From the NCBI RefSeq assembly GCF_031755915.1, contig NC_083389.1, positions 2,720,001-2,784,000 on the forward strand: 64,000 nt of DNA, written 5' to 3'. The notes under the pieces are model-generated. The model worked only from the letters and a program-made list of their open reading frames with translations, was not told the origin of the DNA and made no database searches. Source of the DNA: Ziziphus jujuba. Lineage: Eukaryota; Streptophyta; Magnoliopsida; Rosales; Rhamnaceae. The position numbers were made by a program, and so were the translations under genes. Of this stretch, positions 9,406 to 20,118 are shown piece after piece. Position 1 is the first letter of the stretch; the number at the start of each line of letters is the position of its first letter.

Positions 9406-11182
9406 AATAGGACACCCCCTTCGATGAAGCTTTCTTCTTCTCCAGCCAGCAACCTCGATGCTTTACAAAACCCATGCAGGCTGGACTTCCACTAGAAAAT
9501 CACTCTAATCTCGATGCTGATCCACCACACTGCTGCCTCAGCCACCAAGCCTAGTCTACTAGTGACTTAATCATGGTGAGAATACTACAAATGACTACCC
9601 GACGTGCTCAAGAAGAGCTGAACTCAGGTGATCACTATTTAAGTTCGATCACCGTCGAATCGAAGCTCAAATTGGCTCAAAATATGCTTGTTTGCAAAGT
9701 ATGAAGGAACCCACTCTGACAGCACATTTCAAGCGAAGTTTACGGTCACCGGCTGCCACTGTTGAACAAATTACGCTCAATAAGTTGTTACTCCCTTCTG
9801 AGGCTTCAATTTCGTAAATGATTTATCCATTATTATTGATTATTTAAGATTTTTTCTTTTTTGAACTGTGATTTTTCTTGAAATGAGAATGAAAGTTTCA
9901 TTCAAATATACTGCCAACTGTATATGATAGTACTCAATGCATGATATTGTATGCTTTTGTTATTGGTTTTCTCCAAGCTTAATTCATTTCTTTACCTTGA
10001 CTATATATATATGTTGTTAGCTCTAGATGTAATTGACTAGATGTAATTGAGTATGTTTAGCTCAATGATTTTGAGGAACATGGTCAAGAAACATCGTTAA
10101 TGAAAAAGGTCAATTATATATGCCCTATATATTTAATTCAATTTTTTATTATTTAGGATCTTTAGAGATGATTGCTACTTTGGAAGATGGAGATAGACAT
10201 TAGTTAGATGGTATAGGCAACAATCATGTCTTTTCCCCTTAGAAATAGAGAATGTTTTTCTTTATTTTTTGCCTTTTAGCGTAAGCTTACCGTATTTGGT
10301 ACACCTTGCATAGTATACAAAAATATATATATGTTCAAGTACATATATAGTAATATAAGCTGAAACTTTCACACTTTGTCTGCAATAACATGATATGATT
10401 AATCCCTTGGAAAAGGTAAAAGACAAATGGAATGGGACTAGATTGACCCACATTGAAGAAGAGGTGGGAATGCTTTATAGGTAAAGGATTGCCAACTTAT
10501 AGGAACTTAGGAAATCTTGATCTTGTTCTTTTCTCCTTGCTAATTAAATTAGATTTTTACTAAATGATTCATTTTTTTATAATGTAGGATCCTTGGAGAA
10601 TATATTGATGAACTGCATTGGAACATGGAGATTGTAAAGATTTAGTGGGTACAGGCAACGATCTTGTATATATATATATATATTTTTCCCTAGAATTACA
10701 AACTGTTTTTGTTTATATTTTCCTTTTAATGTAATCTTATTGTATTTCATACACATTATATTAGTATTAGTTGGTGTTTAATGAATTTTTTAGTACTAGA
10801 TAAATGTTTAATAAAGTACTATTCTTTTATGTTAATTGCATTTCAGAAGTGTCATTTTATATTTGTAAATGGCAATTAACGACACTATAATTAATTAGTA
10901 AGATCTAATAAAAAACTTTTTTTATCAAATAAAATTGATAATTGGTATATTATTTTTAGTTACAAAACAATTGTCAGCAAATAAAAAAAGTAGTTTCGGT
11001 GACAAATTGAATAACTTTACCATGGTTTATGTCATATCATAACAAGTCGATGACAAAAAGTTGTTTACTTGTCATTGGAAAGGCTCAAAGACAAATCAAA
11101 TGTGTCATTAACATTTTAAATGACAAATCAAATGTGCCACTGATGGTTTAAGTGACAAATAATATTTTGTCAGCTGACTGTA
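9406..11182. other. CACTA interior, no recognisable gene
   Basis: I find no protein-coding homology in these about 1.8 kb. It includes a somewhat GC-richer patch at 9420-9790, AT-rich sequence with a TA dinucleotide run near 10665-10682, and a subterminal-like zone at 10800-11180 rich in GTGACAAA and TGTCATT motifs. Confidence 0.5.
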
Positions 11183-12204
11183 TGTAACAATCCGTACCAA
11201 AATACCCCTGTTGTACAAGTTTGGCCAGGTTTGACCAAGTAAACAATATGTGGGTCTAAGTTGACTTTTTCTATGGATACGATTTTTGGTTTAACTAATG
11301 TACCATTGTGTAGAGCTCGCTGATACGAGTTCATAGACTGGTAGCACACCAAATTCTGAGTTACGAATAAAAAGTTATGGTTCTGTAAAATTTCAAATAT
11401 CAATTTTATATTAGTGTCCAAACCTGTCCGAATTTTTCATCTGTTAGTGACTCAAGGCTTTATATAAATGGTGGAAAATGTGTCCAGCAGGAAATAAGTT
11501 CCAAAATACCCATTTTGTCATGCAAACCCAAGAAATTTCTCTCCAAACCCACAGATCCTAATCGGGTTGTTTTGAACCCGTTTTACGCCTAACTGGGTCA
11601 TCACCATTTTGAATAATTCCAGCCACCCTCCTTATGTACACACTGAAAAACCTCCTTACCCACATAGGGCAACCTCACCAGCCAAATTTTAGGCCAAACC
11701 ATTGGCCGACGCACAAGGATTGGCCGTTTGAAGCCTGCAGTGGCTGTTTGGCCATTTTTTAGCATTTTCAGGCCAAGCTATACACATATCCCACCATTTT
11801 GGGACCCTCTGAACTCATTTCTGTGGTCCATTTGACAAGATTCCTCACTGTTTGAGAGATACGTCAATGTGGAGTTCGGCCGAGTATTGCGATGAGTTTT
11901 TGGGCCACCAGTGACACTTTTGGACCAAGGTGAGTACACCATTGCATTCCTTATCTCTTGGGCTTTCCATAGATATAAAGTTTGTGAATTTTGGACATCG
12001 TTCAATAATTTTTGCATTCTTAGGCTAATTAGTTAAATACCAGATAAATTCAGACTCTATTTGGACAAAATTGGTCAAATTGGACAAAATTGAAGTTGGA
12101 TTAGTGAAATTAAATATTATTAGGACCCATTAGAAGGTTCAATTTTGAAAGATTAGCCTTTGGATGAAAAGCCCCAATTTTGGGTATCAAATCCTAAGGG
12201 TACG

Positions 12205-12575
12205 CAGTTAGGAATGTCAATGGGAGGGGGTGGGGCCGGTTTTTAAAATTCCATCCCCATCTCTACGAGGAATTTTCTATCCCATCCTTGCGGTTTTCCC
12301 TGTTTCTTTATAAGCGGGGTGGGGGACGGGGATTCCCTAATCAGGGACGGGATGGGGTGGTTTTCCCTACTTTTTTTTTTTTTATCATTCATATAATTTT
12401 TTTTGAAAAATTTATATAAATTTTTTTTAATGCAACAAAAATATCGAGTCAAGTTCGAGCCAGAGTATTTATTCCTTGTCCCCGGCCCGTCCTCGATACA
12501 GGTTTTAAACCTTTGCCCCGAGCCCGCCCTGTAATCCCGATTTTTTGGGGAAAAACCATCCCATTAGGGGTGGTG
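12205..12575. mobile_element. GC-rich short element, hAT/MITE-like
   Basis: A sharply GC-rich patch in AT-rich surroundings starts GGAATGTCAATGGGAGGGGG and ends near CCATCCCATTAGGGG. The ends are imperfect inverted repeats (CAATGGGAGGG against CCATCCCATTA). The internal GGGGCGGGG-like runs resemble a common class of short plant hAT-derived repeats. The target duplication is not clear and a decayed G-rich repeat remains possible. Confidence 0.4.
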
Positions 12576-13373
12576 CACCCTGGTTGTCGGGCCATGCGAG
12601 GCAAATTGCCATTCCTATGCACAGTATAATTGGACCGTTCGGTGTCCAATTTATGAAATTTTATAGTGGTATAAATTATTTGAGACATTTGATGTCCATA
12701 AATGTCTTTGGTTTAGTTGTTGGAGCCTGAGAAATGTTTTTATAATATTACAGACACTCGGGTTGAATCTAGAGGCGGTCCTGTAGGGAAGCAGGAGTGA
12801 GCATCTACAGTACTGTGAATGGTTATATTATTTTAAAATATTTTAGGTATATAGTATAATATATATGTGCTTCGAATATTTTAAGTATATACCACTTAAT
12901 TGAAATGTTTGTTTTATGCATATATAAATATCTGCTTCCACATACATGTGTTATCATTTTATGTGACCTTTGACAATATTTTAAATGATTTCCAATTCTA
13001 ATGAGTTCATTAATGAACTTGTGGTATTTAAATATCTTGGTATTTGAATTGAGGTTTTAAATCATTTTGGAAATTAATTGATTTGAGAAAGCAGATTGAA
13101 AATTATATGATTTTAAGCCTGTTCAAATATTTTATAATTTTATGTGCTTAAAATTGGTTTATGATACGATGATTTGAAAATTTTGAAATATTTAAATAAG
13201 CGGTTGAATTTGAATGTTAAAGTATTATTTATGATACAGTATTGTTGGAAAAGTATATATGATGTTACAAGATTGTTTTAAGGATACTGTATTGGTTATT
13301 TTTAATTAATGGACCATATATTACCAGAGTTTCGGTTCAGTATTATATTACAGCGCACTGGGTTTGCCACGGT

Positions 13374-13600
13374 TCCATGAGGTTGGGTTCATCCCACAGG
13401 TTATTTATTGCCACGGACCGAGAGGTTGGGTTTATCCCACGGGTTTATCATTGGCATGATACCGTGAGGTTTGATTCATCGCACAAGTTATTTATTGCCA
13501 CAGACCATGAGGTTGGGTACATCCCGACAGTTTACTATTTCCATGATGCCTTTCCTATATTAAGGATCGTGAGGTGGGTATATCTCATGGGTTACAGTTT
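13374..13600. repeat. Minisatellite, about five 44-bp units in the large LTR
   Basis: Units of the form CCATGAGGTTGGGTTCATCC, CACAGG, then TTATTTATTGCCACGGA repeat with divergence at about 44-bp steps. Units 1 and 3 end in TTATTTATTGCCAC, while units 2 and 4 end in ATTGGCATGAT or ATTTCCATGAT, giving an 88-bp higher-order period. Confidence 0.7.
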
Positions 13601-14900
13601 GGTACATCAAATGGTATATTGTATATGTTTTGAGTATATTGTTGGTTTTCCAATATGGTGGTTATTAGTACACTTTCATAATTATTTTGTGAAATTGTGT
13701 TTATACTATTTTATGCTTAATACTTATATCTTGACTAAGATATTTTATAATATTATATTGATCGTTCGCTTTATACCTTTGAGCATCAATTTTATGATAT
13801 TATATTAGGGTACAAGTTTGGATTTTACGAAATGATCTTTAAACGGGGAACTTTTCAAACGAGTGGGACGAGAGGTCTTAAGATAAAGTATTACGGAAAT
13901 ACATTATTATTTTTCTATTATACTATGTCACCCACTAAGATTTCTTTATCTCATGTTTTATTCATTTTAAATTTGTTCCCCTAGGCCCAGGTAGTTAGTA
14001 GCAGTCTACCTCGCGCATCGCTTGTTATTGCGTACTTTCCACCGCAGCAGCAGTACTTATCTTTCTCTATTTATCTTTATCCTTTGAGACTTCTTTGCAT
14101 CAGCTATTCTTCTACATTTTACAAATACTTTTAGAATGCTCTGATCTAATTTTGGACATAGTATTAACCTTATGTATAGTTATGTTGTTGTGTTTTTTTT
14201 TTTTTAATCTATATATTGAGGTATTATTGATAATGCTTGTGTTCAGTTGTCCACGTTTTAAGTGAGGTTCCATTGGATATCCTTTAAGGATTGTCCAGTG
14301 GAGTTTCATCAGGTGGGACCACTCGGGAGATCCTGGGAGGATTCCCGGGGTGGGTCCTGGCATTGTATGTATTGTCACTGATGGATAAGTTTGACTGATT
14401 CCTACAACTATATTGGTAATAAAATGTGTACATACAATGACAAAAAGAGGAAGGTTAAGTGACAAAAACTGATGTCACAATAAAGCTTTAATCCATAATA
14501 AAGATATTTTTTCTCATAATTACATGGTCATTCGAGTACAAATTTGTAACAGCCCAGACCACCTGCTTGCGATATTGTCAGCTTTGGGCCCGGCCCACAC
14601 GGTTTTGCTCTTCCTGACCCCAGAACAACGGTGGGTCACAGGAAAAGGCCTTGCAAGGGAAAGGTATCCACACCCACTTATATGGCATGCTTTGTTCCCC
14701 TTTCCAACCGATGTTAGATGTTACACATCGATCCGGGTACTAGCTCTGATACCTCTGTAACATCCCAGACCACCCGCTTGCGATATTGTCCTCTTTGGGC
14801 CCGACCCGTACGGTTTTGCTCTTCCCGACCCCAGAACAACGGTGGGTCACAGGAAAAAGCCTCGCAAGGGAAAGGTATCCACACCCACTTATATGGCGTG

Positions 14901-16045
14901 TGATGTGATTCCGCCCAAGCTCGCTCAACCGATAACCCGCTGGGGTGCTGACTCGACACGGATGAAGACTAGGCCAATCACAAGAGCTCAAATTAAGAGA
15001 TTTAAGGACAACCTGGGAGTATTTATACAGGGGGTAATCAATCTCAACAGAGCTTGTCCATACTTGAAGATACAAAGCCTATTCTAAGCATCCAAGTGGT
15101 GGAAGCCGATACGGACCCAGGTGACAGTTTTGGTACATTTTTGGAGTCTGAGAAGCATGAAATGGTTCCAATGCTTTATGGGTTCAATAAATATGCCTAA
15201 GAGGTCATGGAATCAAGTTAAAGCAGCCTCAAATGCAATCAAAAAGGGCTTGTACGGACAGCTTCAACAATTTGGCCGAATTTGCTGTATTGCTTGCTGG
15301 CTTTACTGTATTTTACTGTATTAGCCTTTTCTTATTTTTCCAAGCATGGGCAACGTGTGGGCCTTCATATTCAGCTTATTTGGCACCCTACAAAGCATCT
15401 AGAAGCTGATTTGGAGCTCAATTGGGTCAAAGATTGGTCAAAGTCAACCTAGTCAATAAGCTAGTATTATAGTTTCCTAATTTGATTCTACTTTTTGTTT
15501 TAGGAAACTACAATTACTTTTTAGTTTTTATTTATATATTTGGTTGACAAATAAGTTTAGGAAAGTTATTAATTTATTATTTCCATTGTAAATTAATTAA
15601 TTCCTAATACAAAATAATGGAATTAATTAATCAAATTTAGTTTAGGAAACTTAGTTTAGGACATATTAGAATTCGGCCAAGTTTCCTAATTCCTATAGGA
15701 GTCCGGTTTTGAATTAATTTTTTAGGGTTTATTTTGTTTCTTTCAAAGCCTATTTAAAGGCTTATTTTTCAATAAGAAAAAAACTTTGATTTGATTAAGA
15801 AATATTTGTGAGATTAATTATCTCTTTGTTCTTTGAGAACACCTAAAACACCATTAGAGAATTGGTTGTTTTAGCTTGACTTATCAATAGGTTTTCCATC
15901 CCCTATTGTGGCGTCTACATTATACCAATGTTTCTAACCACAGGTTGGTTAGGGGTTGAGGTCCATTTCATTAGAACTTGAACTTAATCAAGATCCGGGC
16001 TAATATAATACGGGTTTAGGAGCAGGTCGTCCTAGGTTCGTAGCA
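14901..16045 (+). repeat. 5' LTR of the young gypsy element (1,145 bp)
   Basis: Begins TGATGTGATTCCGCCC and ends GGTTCGTAGCA; the family consensus ends GTATCA. Bases 14901-15087 read as the Pol C-terminal tail ([20 protein letters not shown]) although no pol precedes it here, because the family's reading frame extends into the 3' LTR. A 4-bp difference near 15296 and several transitions separate it from the 3' LTR. Confidence 0.93.
15751..15758 (+). promoter_or_regulatory. LTR promoter TATA-like box
   Basis: TATTTAAA lies in the conserved LTR block AAAGCCTATTTAAAGGCTTA. The same block occurs in every LTR in the window, for example at 20965 and, reversed, near 3910 and 50455. It is the best candidate for the pol II promoter, with the start site expected in the AATAAGAAAAAAACTTTG region just downstream. 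Confidence 0.6.
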
Positions 16046-16047
16046 TT

Positions 16048-16060
16048 TGGTCTCAGAGCT
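16048..16060 (+). promoter_or_regulatory. Primer binding site (initiator-Met tRNA)
   Basis: TTGGTCTCAGAGCT follows the LTR end by 2 bases. The standard site complementary to plant initiator tRNA-Met is TGGTATCAGAGC, so there is one A-to-C mismatch. Other copies keep the canonical form (38330-38340; reverse complement 3604-3615). Confidence 0.8.
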
Positions 16061-17231
16061 AAATTTTGTTCAGGTTTGATCTATCTTTATTTGCTTTATT
16101 TTTTTTTTATGTTATTCTACAATTTTAGCATTTGGTTAAGGTTGCATCCATCCTATACACGTTCAGCATCTTAAAAAAAAAAAAAAAAATCATTCCTAGT
16201 TGAATTAGGATTTCCTAGTTTTATCGTATTTTTGTTTCCTAGTTTGTTGGTTGTCTTTTATCATTGTTCTTGTTAATTTGGTTTTTGTTGATTTTTCTTT
16301 GCTGTTTTAGTCTTAAATATTTGCATTCATATATTCAAAAAAAAAAAAAAAAAAAGAAAAAAAAAGTTTGTGGCAACATTTAAAAAAAAAAAAAAAAAAA
16401 AAACTGCACATTTTGTTTATTTGGAGATCACGGGTTTGGTGTTTGTTTTGGAGTTGGAAATGCAATTTTGGTAATTATTCTTGCTACTGCAGTTGTTTAT
16501 GTTCTGTGAGTGAAAAAAAAAAAAAAGAAGGTAAAGCCGAATAAAAAACAAAAAAAAAACAAAAACAAAAAAAAAAAAGAAGAAAAAAAATATTTCGGTT
16601 TGTTGGAGTTTGATTTGTTTGCTGGAAATTTGTTGGAGCTGCTGGTTTTTTATTATTTATTCAATATTTGAGTTGCTGGAGAATTATTTTTGCTGCTGGA
16701 TATTTGGATTTTGGGTGCTTAAATTATTTGGATTAAAATTAGATAAAGGAATTGATACAAAACTTGAATTACAAGAACAACAACCAACACTTTTCTATAA
16801 TTTTGTTCTCTTTGATTCTTGTTCGTATTTGAATTTCTTTCCCTGGAATTTTATTCTTGAACTCATAATCTACTACCATCTGGTGGAGTTTTCAAAAATT
16901 CCAACGTTTTCCCATTATTTTGTGTTTTCTTGTCTAGAAAGCCGAAAAATTAGGATTTGTTGGATTCTTTCGGTATTGCCTACTTTTTGCTACTGCTTTG
17001 TTGATAAGTTTAATTAAAACATACTAGTGATCTAATTGCTTTTTTGTGGGTGTTTTAATTAGAACTTTGAGATAATTCATTGAGTGGAAAAAGGCAAGAG
17101 TGTGAGAGCTTAAAAGAGGGTAAAAGCCGAAACTAGTGTGCAAACACGAGTGTCGAGACCTTGTTTGAGTGAAACACGTGAGGGAGTGAATATTGTGAGG
17201 ATTTATTTTATTTTTGCAGTATTTTACTAAC
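16061..17231 (+). other. Untranslated leader with long A homopolymers
   Basis: About 1.17 kb separates primer site and gag start. It holds several uninterrupted A runs of 14-22 bases (near 16171, 16338, 16383, 16513, 16545). Short frames inside are not conserved as proteins. The segment TTGTTTGAGTGAAACACGTG about 70 bp before the gag ATG is conserved in all copies. Confidence 0.75.
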
Positions 17232-19397
17232 ATGGCAGATTCTAGAATAAGAAGAGGGGATCCACCCTTGAGGATCAATGAGGAAGAGTCCGTAGCATTC
17301 CATGGCGATGACCGAGCTACAAGGAGTGGAGACCAAGTGGATATGAGAGCTGTCTTGGAATCAATACAGCGGGTTAGTGCTCAAGTTGAGCATGTGAATC
17401 AAAGAGTGGGAAGACTAGAAGCCTCACAAGGAAGGCCGAATACAAGAAATAGGCAAGAATTCCATGGAGGACGAGGCCGAGGACGAGGAGGTGGTGAGAG
17501 GCCGAGAGAGGAATTTGATGAGGAGCCATTCGATGGAGACTTTGAGGAAGGTATGGACGAAACTTTTGCTGTCCATGATAGAGCTGGCCATGGAAGATAT
17601 AGGAGGGAAGAAACAGATGAAAATCTTAGCAATATCATGATCAACATCCCACCATTCATGGGAAAAAGTGACCCCGAAGCATATTTGGAGTGGGAAGAAA
17701 AGATGGAGATGATATTTGACCGCCATAATTATTCAGAGGCTAAGAAGGTGAAATTCGCAGCAATGGAGTTTGGACATTATGCACTCCAATGGTGGACCAA
17801 TGAGCAAAACACCCAAAGGAGAGTTGGTGATGACTTAATTACTACATGGCGACAAATGAAAGGAGCCATGCGGAAGCGATTCGTACCATCACACTATCAT
17901 AGGTTGCTGCATCAAAGACTTCAATCTTTATCTCAAGGACATGGATCTGTGGAGGATTATTACAAGGAGATGGAGATGCTTATGATGAGATTGAACTTGA
18001 ATGAAGATAGGGAAGCAACCATGGCAAGGTTTCTTGGTGGTTTGAATCGTGAAATAGCCAATCAACTAGAATTGCAACAATATGTGGAATTGGAGGAGAT
18101 GTTGCATGTGGCTATTAAATTAGAGCATCAATTCAAGAGGAGGGGTGTAAGATCATGGTTTGGAGGTGTTTCCAACAGTGGAAGGTCCAATTCAAGTGGC
18201 TGGAGGAACAATCCCATCTATGAAAGCAAGCTAAAGCCGAAAGTCAAAGAAGAAAGTTCAAACTGGCCAAGGAAGGAGACTAGAACCAAATCTGTCCAAG
18301 CGCCAAAGAATGAGGTAAAATTAGATCCTAAACCTCCTAGAACTCATGATGTTGTGTGTTTTAAGTGCCAGGGAGGAGGACACATCACTAGCCAATGCCC
18401 GAATAGAAGAATCATGGTGTTAAAGGGCAATGACGAGCTAGAATCGAAAAGTGAAGAAAGTGAGGATGAAGCCAAGCAAGAGGAGGAGGACTTGGAGGAT
18501 GAACCCGAAACCTTGCAAGCATCCAATGCTGAATTAAACTTTCTTTCAAGGAGAGTACTTGCTGCATACAAAAATGAGGATGAAATTCAAAGAGAGAACA
18601 TCTTTCACACCCGATGTGAAATTCAAGGTAAGATTTGTAGTATGATTATTGATAGTGAAAGTTGTACAAATGTAATTAGTAACATTGTAGTTGATAAATT
18701 AGGCTTAATAACTATTAAACATCCAGAACCTTATAGATTACAATGGCTTAATGATAGTGGTGAAATAAAAGTGAATAAACAAGCCAAAGTAAAATTTAAT
18801 ATAGGTAGATATAAGGATGTAGTTTTATGTGATATTGTACCCATGATTGCTGGACATATACTATTAGGTAGACCATGGCAATTTGATAAAGATGCTACTC
18901 ATTTTGGTAGAGAAAATAGTTTTGTTTTCAGGTTCAAAGGGAAGAAAGTCAAGCTGGAACCATTATCTCCTAAAGAGGTTTACAAAGACCAATTACAAAT
19001 GCAACAAAGGACAGAAGTCGAAAAGCTCAAGAAAAAAGCAAGTATGGCACCAACGGCTTCACCATCCTTTCAAGAAGGTAAGAATGAGGTTGCTGATCAA
19101 GGTAAGGTTTCTAAGGCTCATATTGAGTGGAAAGATCAAGGGAAAGCCGAAAGAGAGGGGAAAGAAAGTGGCAAACCCGAGAGCTTGGAGAAGGAAGGGA
19201 AATCTGAAGGTTTGCACCAATCCAAGGGGGAAAATAAAAAAGAAAGAAAAGAAAGGTTAAGTAGCAATTTTTATTTGAGTTTAAGGGATATTAATAAGGT
19301 TATTGAGTGTAAGAAACCTTTTCTGGTCATGATTTATAAAGAAAATTGTTTTAATGATCAAACTAACTTTGAAGAACTTGAATTGCCAATTCAATGA
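17232..19397 (+). CDS. gag: Gag-protease polyprotein of CRM-like retrotransposon (721 aa, open)
   Basis: Gag forms the virus-like particle and binds element RNA. I start at ATG 17232 (MADSRIRRGD) because all sibling copies start there; an in-frame ATG at 17214 is less likely. In order: a variable N-terminus with an RGRGRGGGERPREEFDEE stretch, the gag core (about residues 140-300, with AYLEWEEKMEMIFD and HYHRLLHQRLQSLSQ), a basic linker, a CCHC zinc knuckle CFKCQGGGHITSQC at about 376-389, an acidic region, and a retropepsin-like domain from about 470 (IIDSES...HILLGRPWQFDKD). The protease motif D-S-G is D-S-E here (residues 474-476), so the protease is probably inactive. It ends at LELPIQ just before the lost RT. 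The frame is long and open, consistent with recent insertion. Confidence 0.9.
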   Translation: MADSRIRRGDPPLRINEEESVAFHGDDRATRSGDQVDMRAVLESIQRVSAQVEHVNQRVGRLEASQGRPNTRNRQEFHGGRGRGRGGGERPREEFDEEPFDGDFEEGMDETFAVHDRAGHGRYRREETDENLSNIMINIPPFMGKSDPEAYLEWEEKMEMIFDRHNYSEAKKVKFAAMEFGHYALQWWTNEQNTQRRVGDDLITTWRQMKGAMRKRFVPSHYHRLLHQRLQSLSQGHGSVEDYYKEMEMLMMRLNLNEDREATMARFLGGLNREIANQLELQQYVELEEMLHVAIKLEHQFKRRGVRSWFGGVSNSGRSNSSGWRNNPIYESKLKPKVKEESSNWPRKETRTKSVQAPKNEVKLDPKPPRTHDVVCFKCQGGGHITSQCPNRRIMVLKGNDELESKSEESEDEAKQEEEDLEDEPETLQASNAELNFLSRRVLAAYKNEDEIQRENIFHTRCEIQGKICSMIIDSESCTNVISNIVVDKLGLITIKHPEPYRLQWLNDSGEIKVNKQAKVKFNIGRYKDVVLCDIVPMIAGHILLGRPWQFDKDATHFGRENSFVFRFKGKKVKLEPLSPKEVYKDQLQMQQRTEVEKLKKKASMAPTASPSFQEGKNEVADQGKVSKAHIEWKDQGKAEREGKESGKPESLEKEGKSEGLHQSKGENKKERKERLSSNFYLSLRDINKVIECKKPFLVMIYKENCFNDQTNFEELELPIQ

Positions 19398-20118
19398 TTT
19401 CTCTTTTCAAGGAATTTGGAGATGTCTTCCCAAATGAAATTCCAAGTGGACTAGCATCCAATCAAGAGGGAAAAGGTGAGCTTGCTGTCCAAGGTAAGTC
19501 TTCTAATGCTCAGGTTGTGTGGAAAAATTTTAATAAAACCAAGAGTGAAAAATTTGGTGCAAAAACCGAGAATGAGGAAGGTGAGATGGCCGTGAGTGAG
19601 AAAGGAAAAGGAAGACAAGAAAGGAAAAATATAAATTTTTATCTTAGCTTTGGTGATGCTAATAAAGTAATTATGAATAAGAAATCATTGCTGACCATGA
19701 AATTTAAAGATACTTATTTAAAGATGTCTTTATTGCATAAAACTTTATCTGCATTGTTGAGAGCTTTACTTAGTGGTAATTTGAAAATTTGGGAAATATT
19801 GTTTGCTAACTTGAAAAAGTGTAATTTTTACCATAATGAGCATGTATTTCTAGATTTTGTTGTAATAGTGTTTGACCCAGGAGAATTGGTTTGGTTGCAC
19901 TTACAAAAGGAAAGGTTTCCTAAATAAAGAAAGTCAAAGCTCATGCCGCCTATGGATGGACTTTTTCAAGTTTTGGAGCAGAATAACAAGAATGCCTACA
20001 AGCTTGATTTACCGGGTGAGTATAACATGAGTGCTGCATTTAATGTTGCTGATTTAACTCCTTTTGCTGTAGGTGATGATCTTGATTTGAGGACAAATCC
20101 TTTTCAAGAGGAGGGGAA
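19398..20118 (+). pseudogene. Residual patchwork pol: linker, integrase and RT scraps, integrase C-terminus
   Basis: A 177-aa frame (19394-19927) strings together pieces from different parts of pol. It opens with the pre-RT sequence SLFKEFGDVFPNEIPSGL, then a second diverged copy of the lysine-rich pre-RT linker, an integrase scrap ([18 protein letters not shown]), an RT scrap (LFANLKKCNF...VFLDFVV), and directly the integrase C-terminus IVFDPGELVWLHLQKERFPK. After a TAA the frame continues with AYKLDLPGEYNMSAAFNVAD and NPFQEEGND into the LTR. No catalytic motif of RT, RNase H or integrase survives. The purine tract AAGAGGAGGGGAA (20106-20118) directly before the LTR serves as the polypurine tract. 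Confidence 0.85.

Larger units (their letters stand above)
11183..14362 (+). mobile_element. Large solo LTR (about 3.2 kb) of an unrelated LTR retrotransposon
   Basis: The block starts TGTAACAATCCGTACCAAAA and ends GGGGTGGGTCCTGGCA. It is flanked by 5-bp CTGTA (11178-11182) and TTGTA (14363-14367), a target duplication with one C/T difference. No gag or pol homology lies inside. TGTAAC...CA ends and size fit a long gypsy-type LTR left as a solo LTR. It is unrelated to the CRM-like LTRs. It carries a GC-rich repeat insertion (about 12205-12575) and a 44-bp minisatellite. Confidence 0.65.

Noticed and set aside
13377..13808. 143-codon open frame
   Set aside because: It spans the 44-bp minisatellite in a non-coding LTR and low-complexity hydrophobic sequence; no homology recognised.
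19394..19398. ATGA stop/start overlap suggesting translational coupling of gag-protease and pol
   Set aside because: The following frame is a patchwork of pol scraps with no enzyme domain, and the overlap is absent from the full-length copy.
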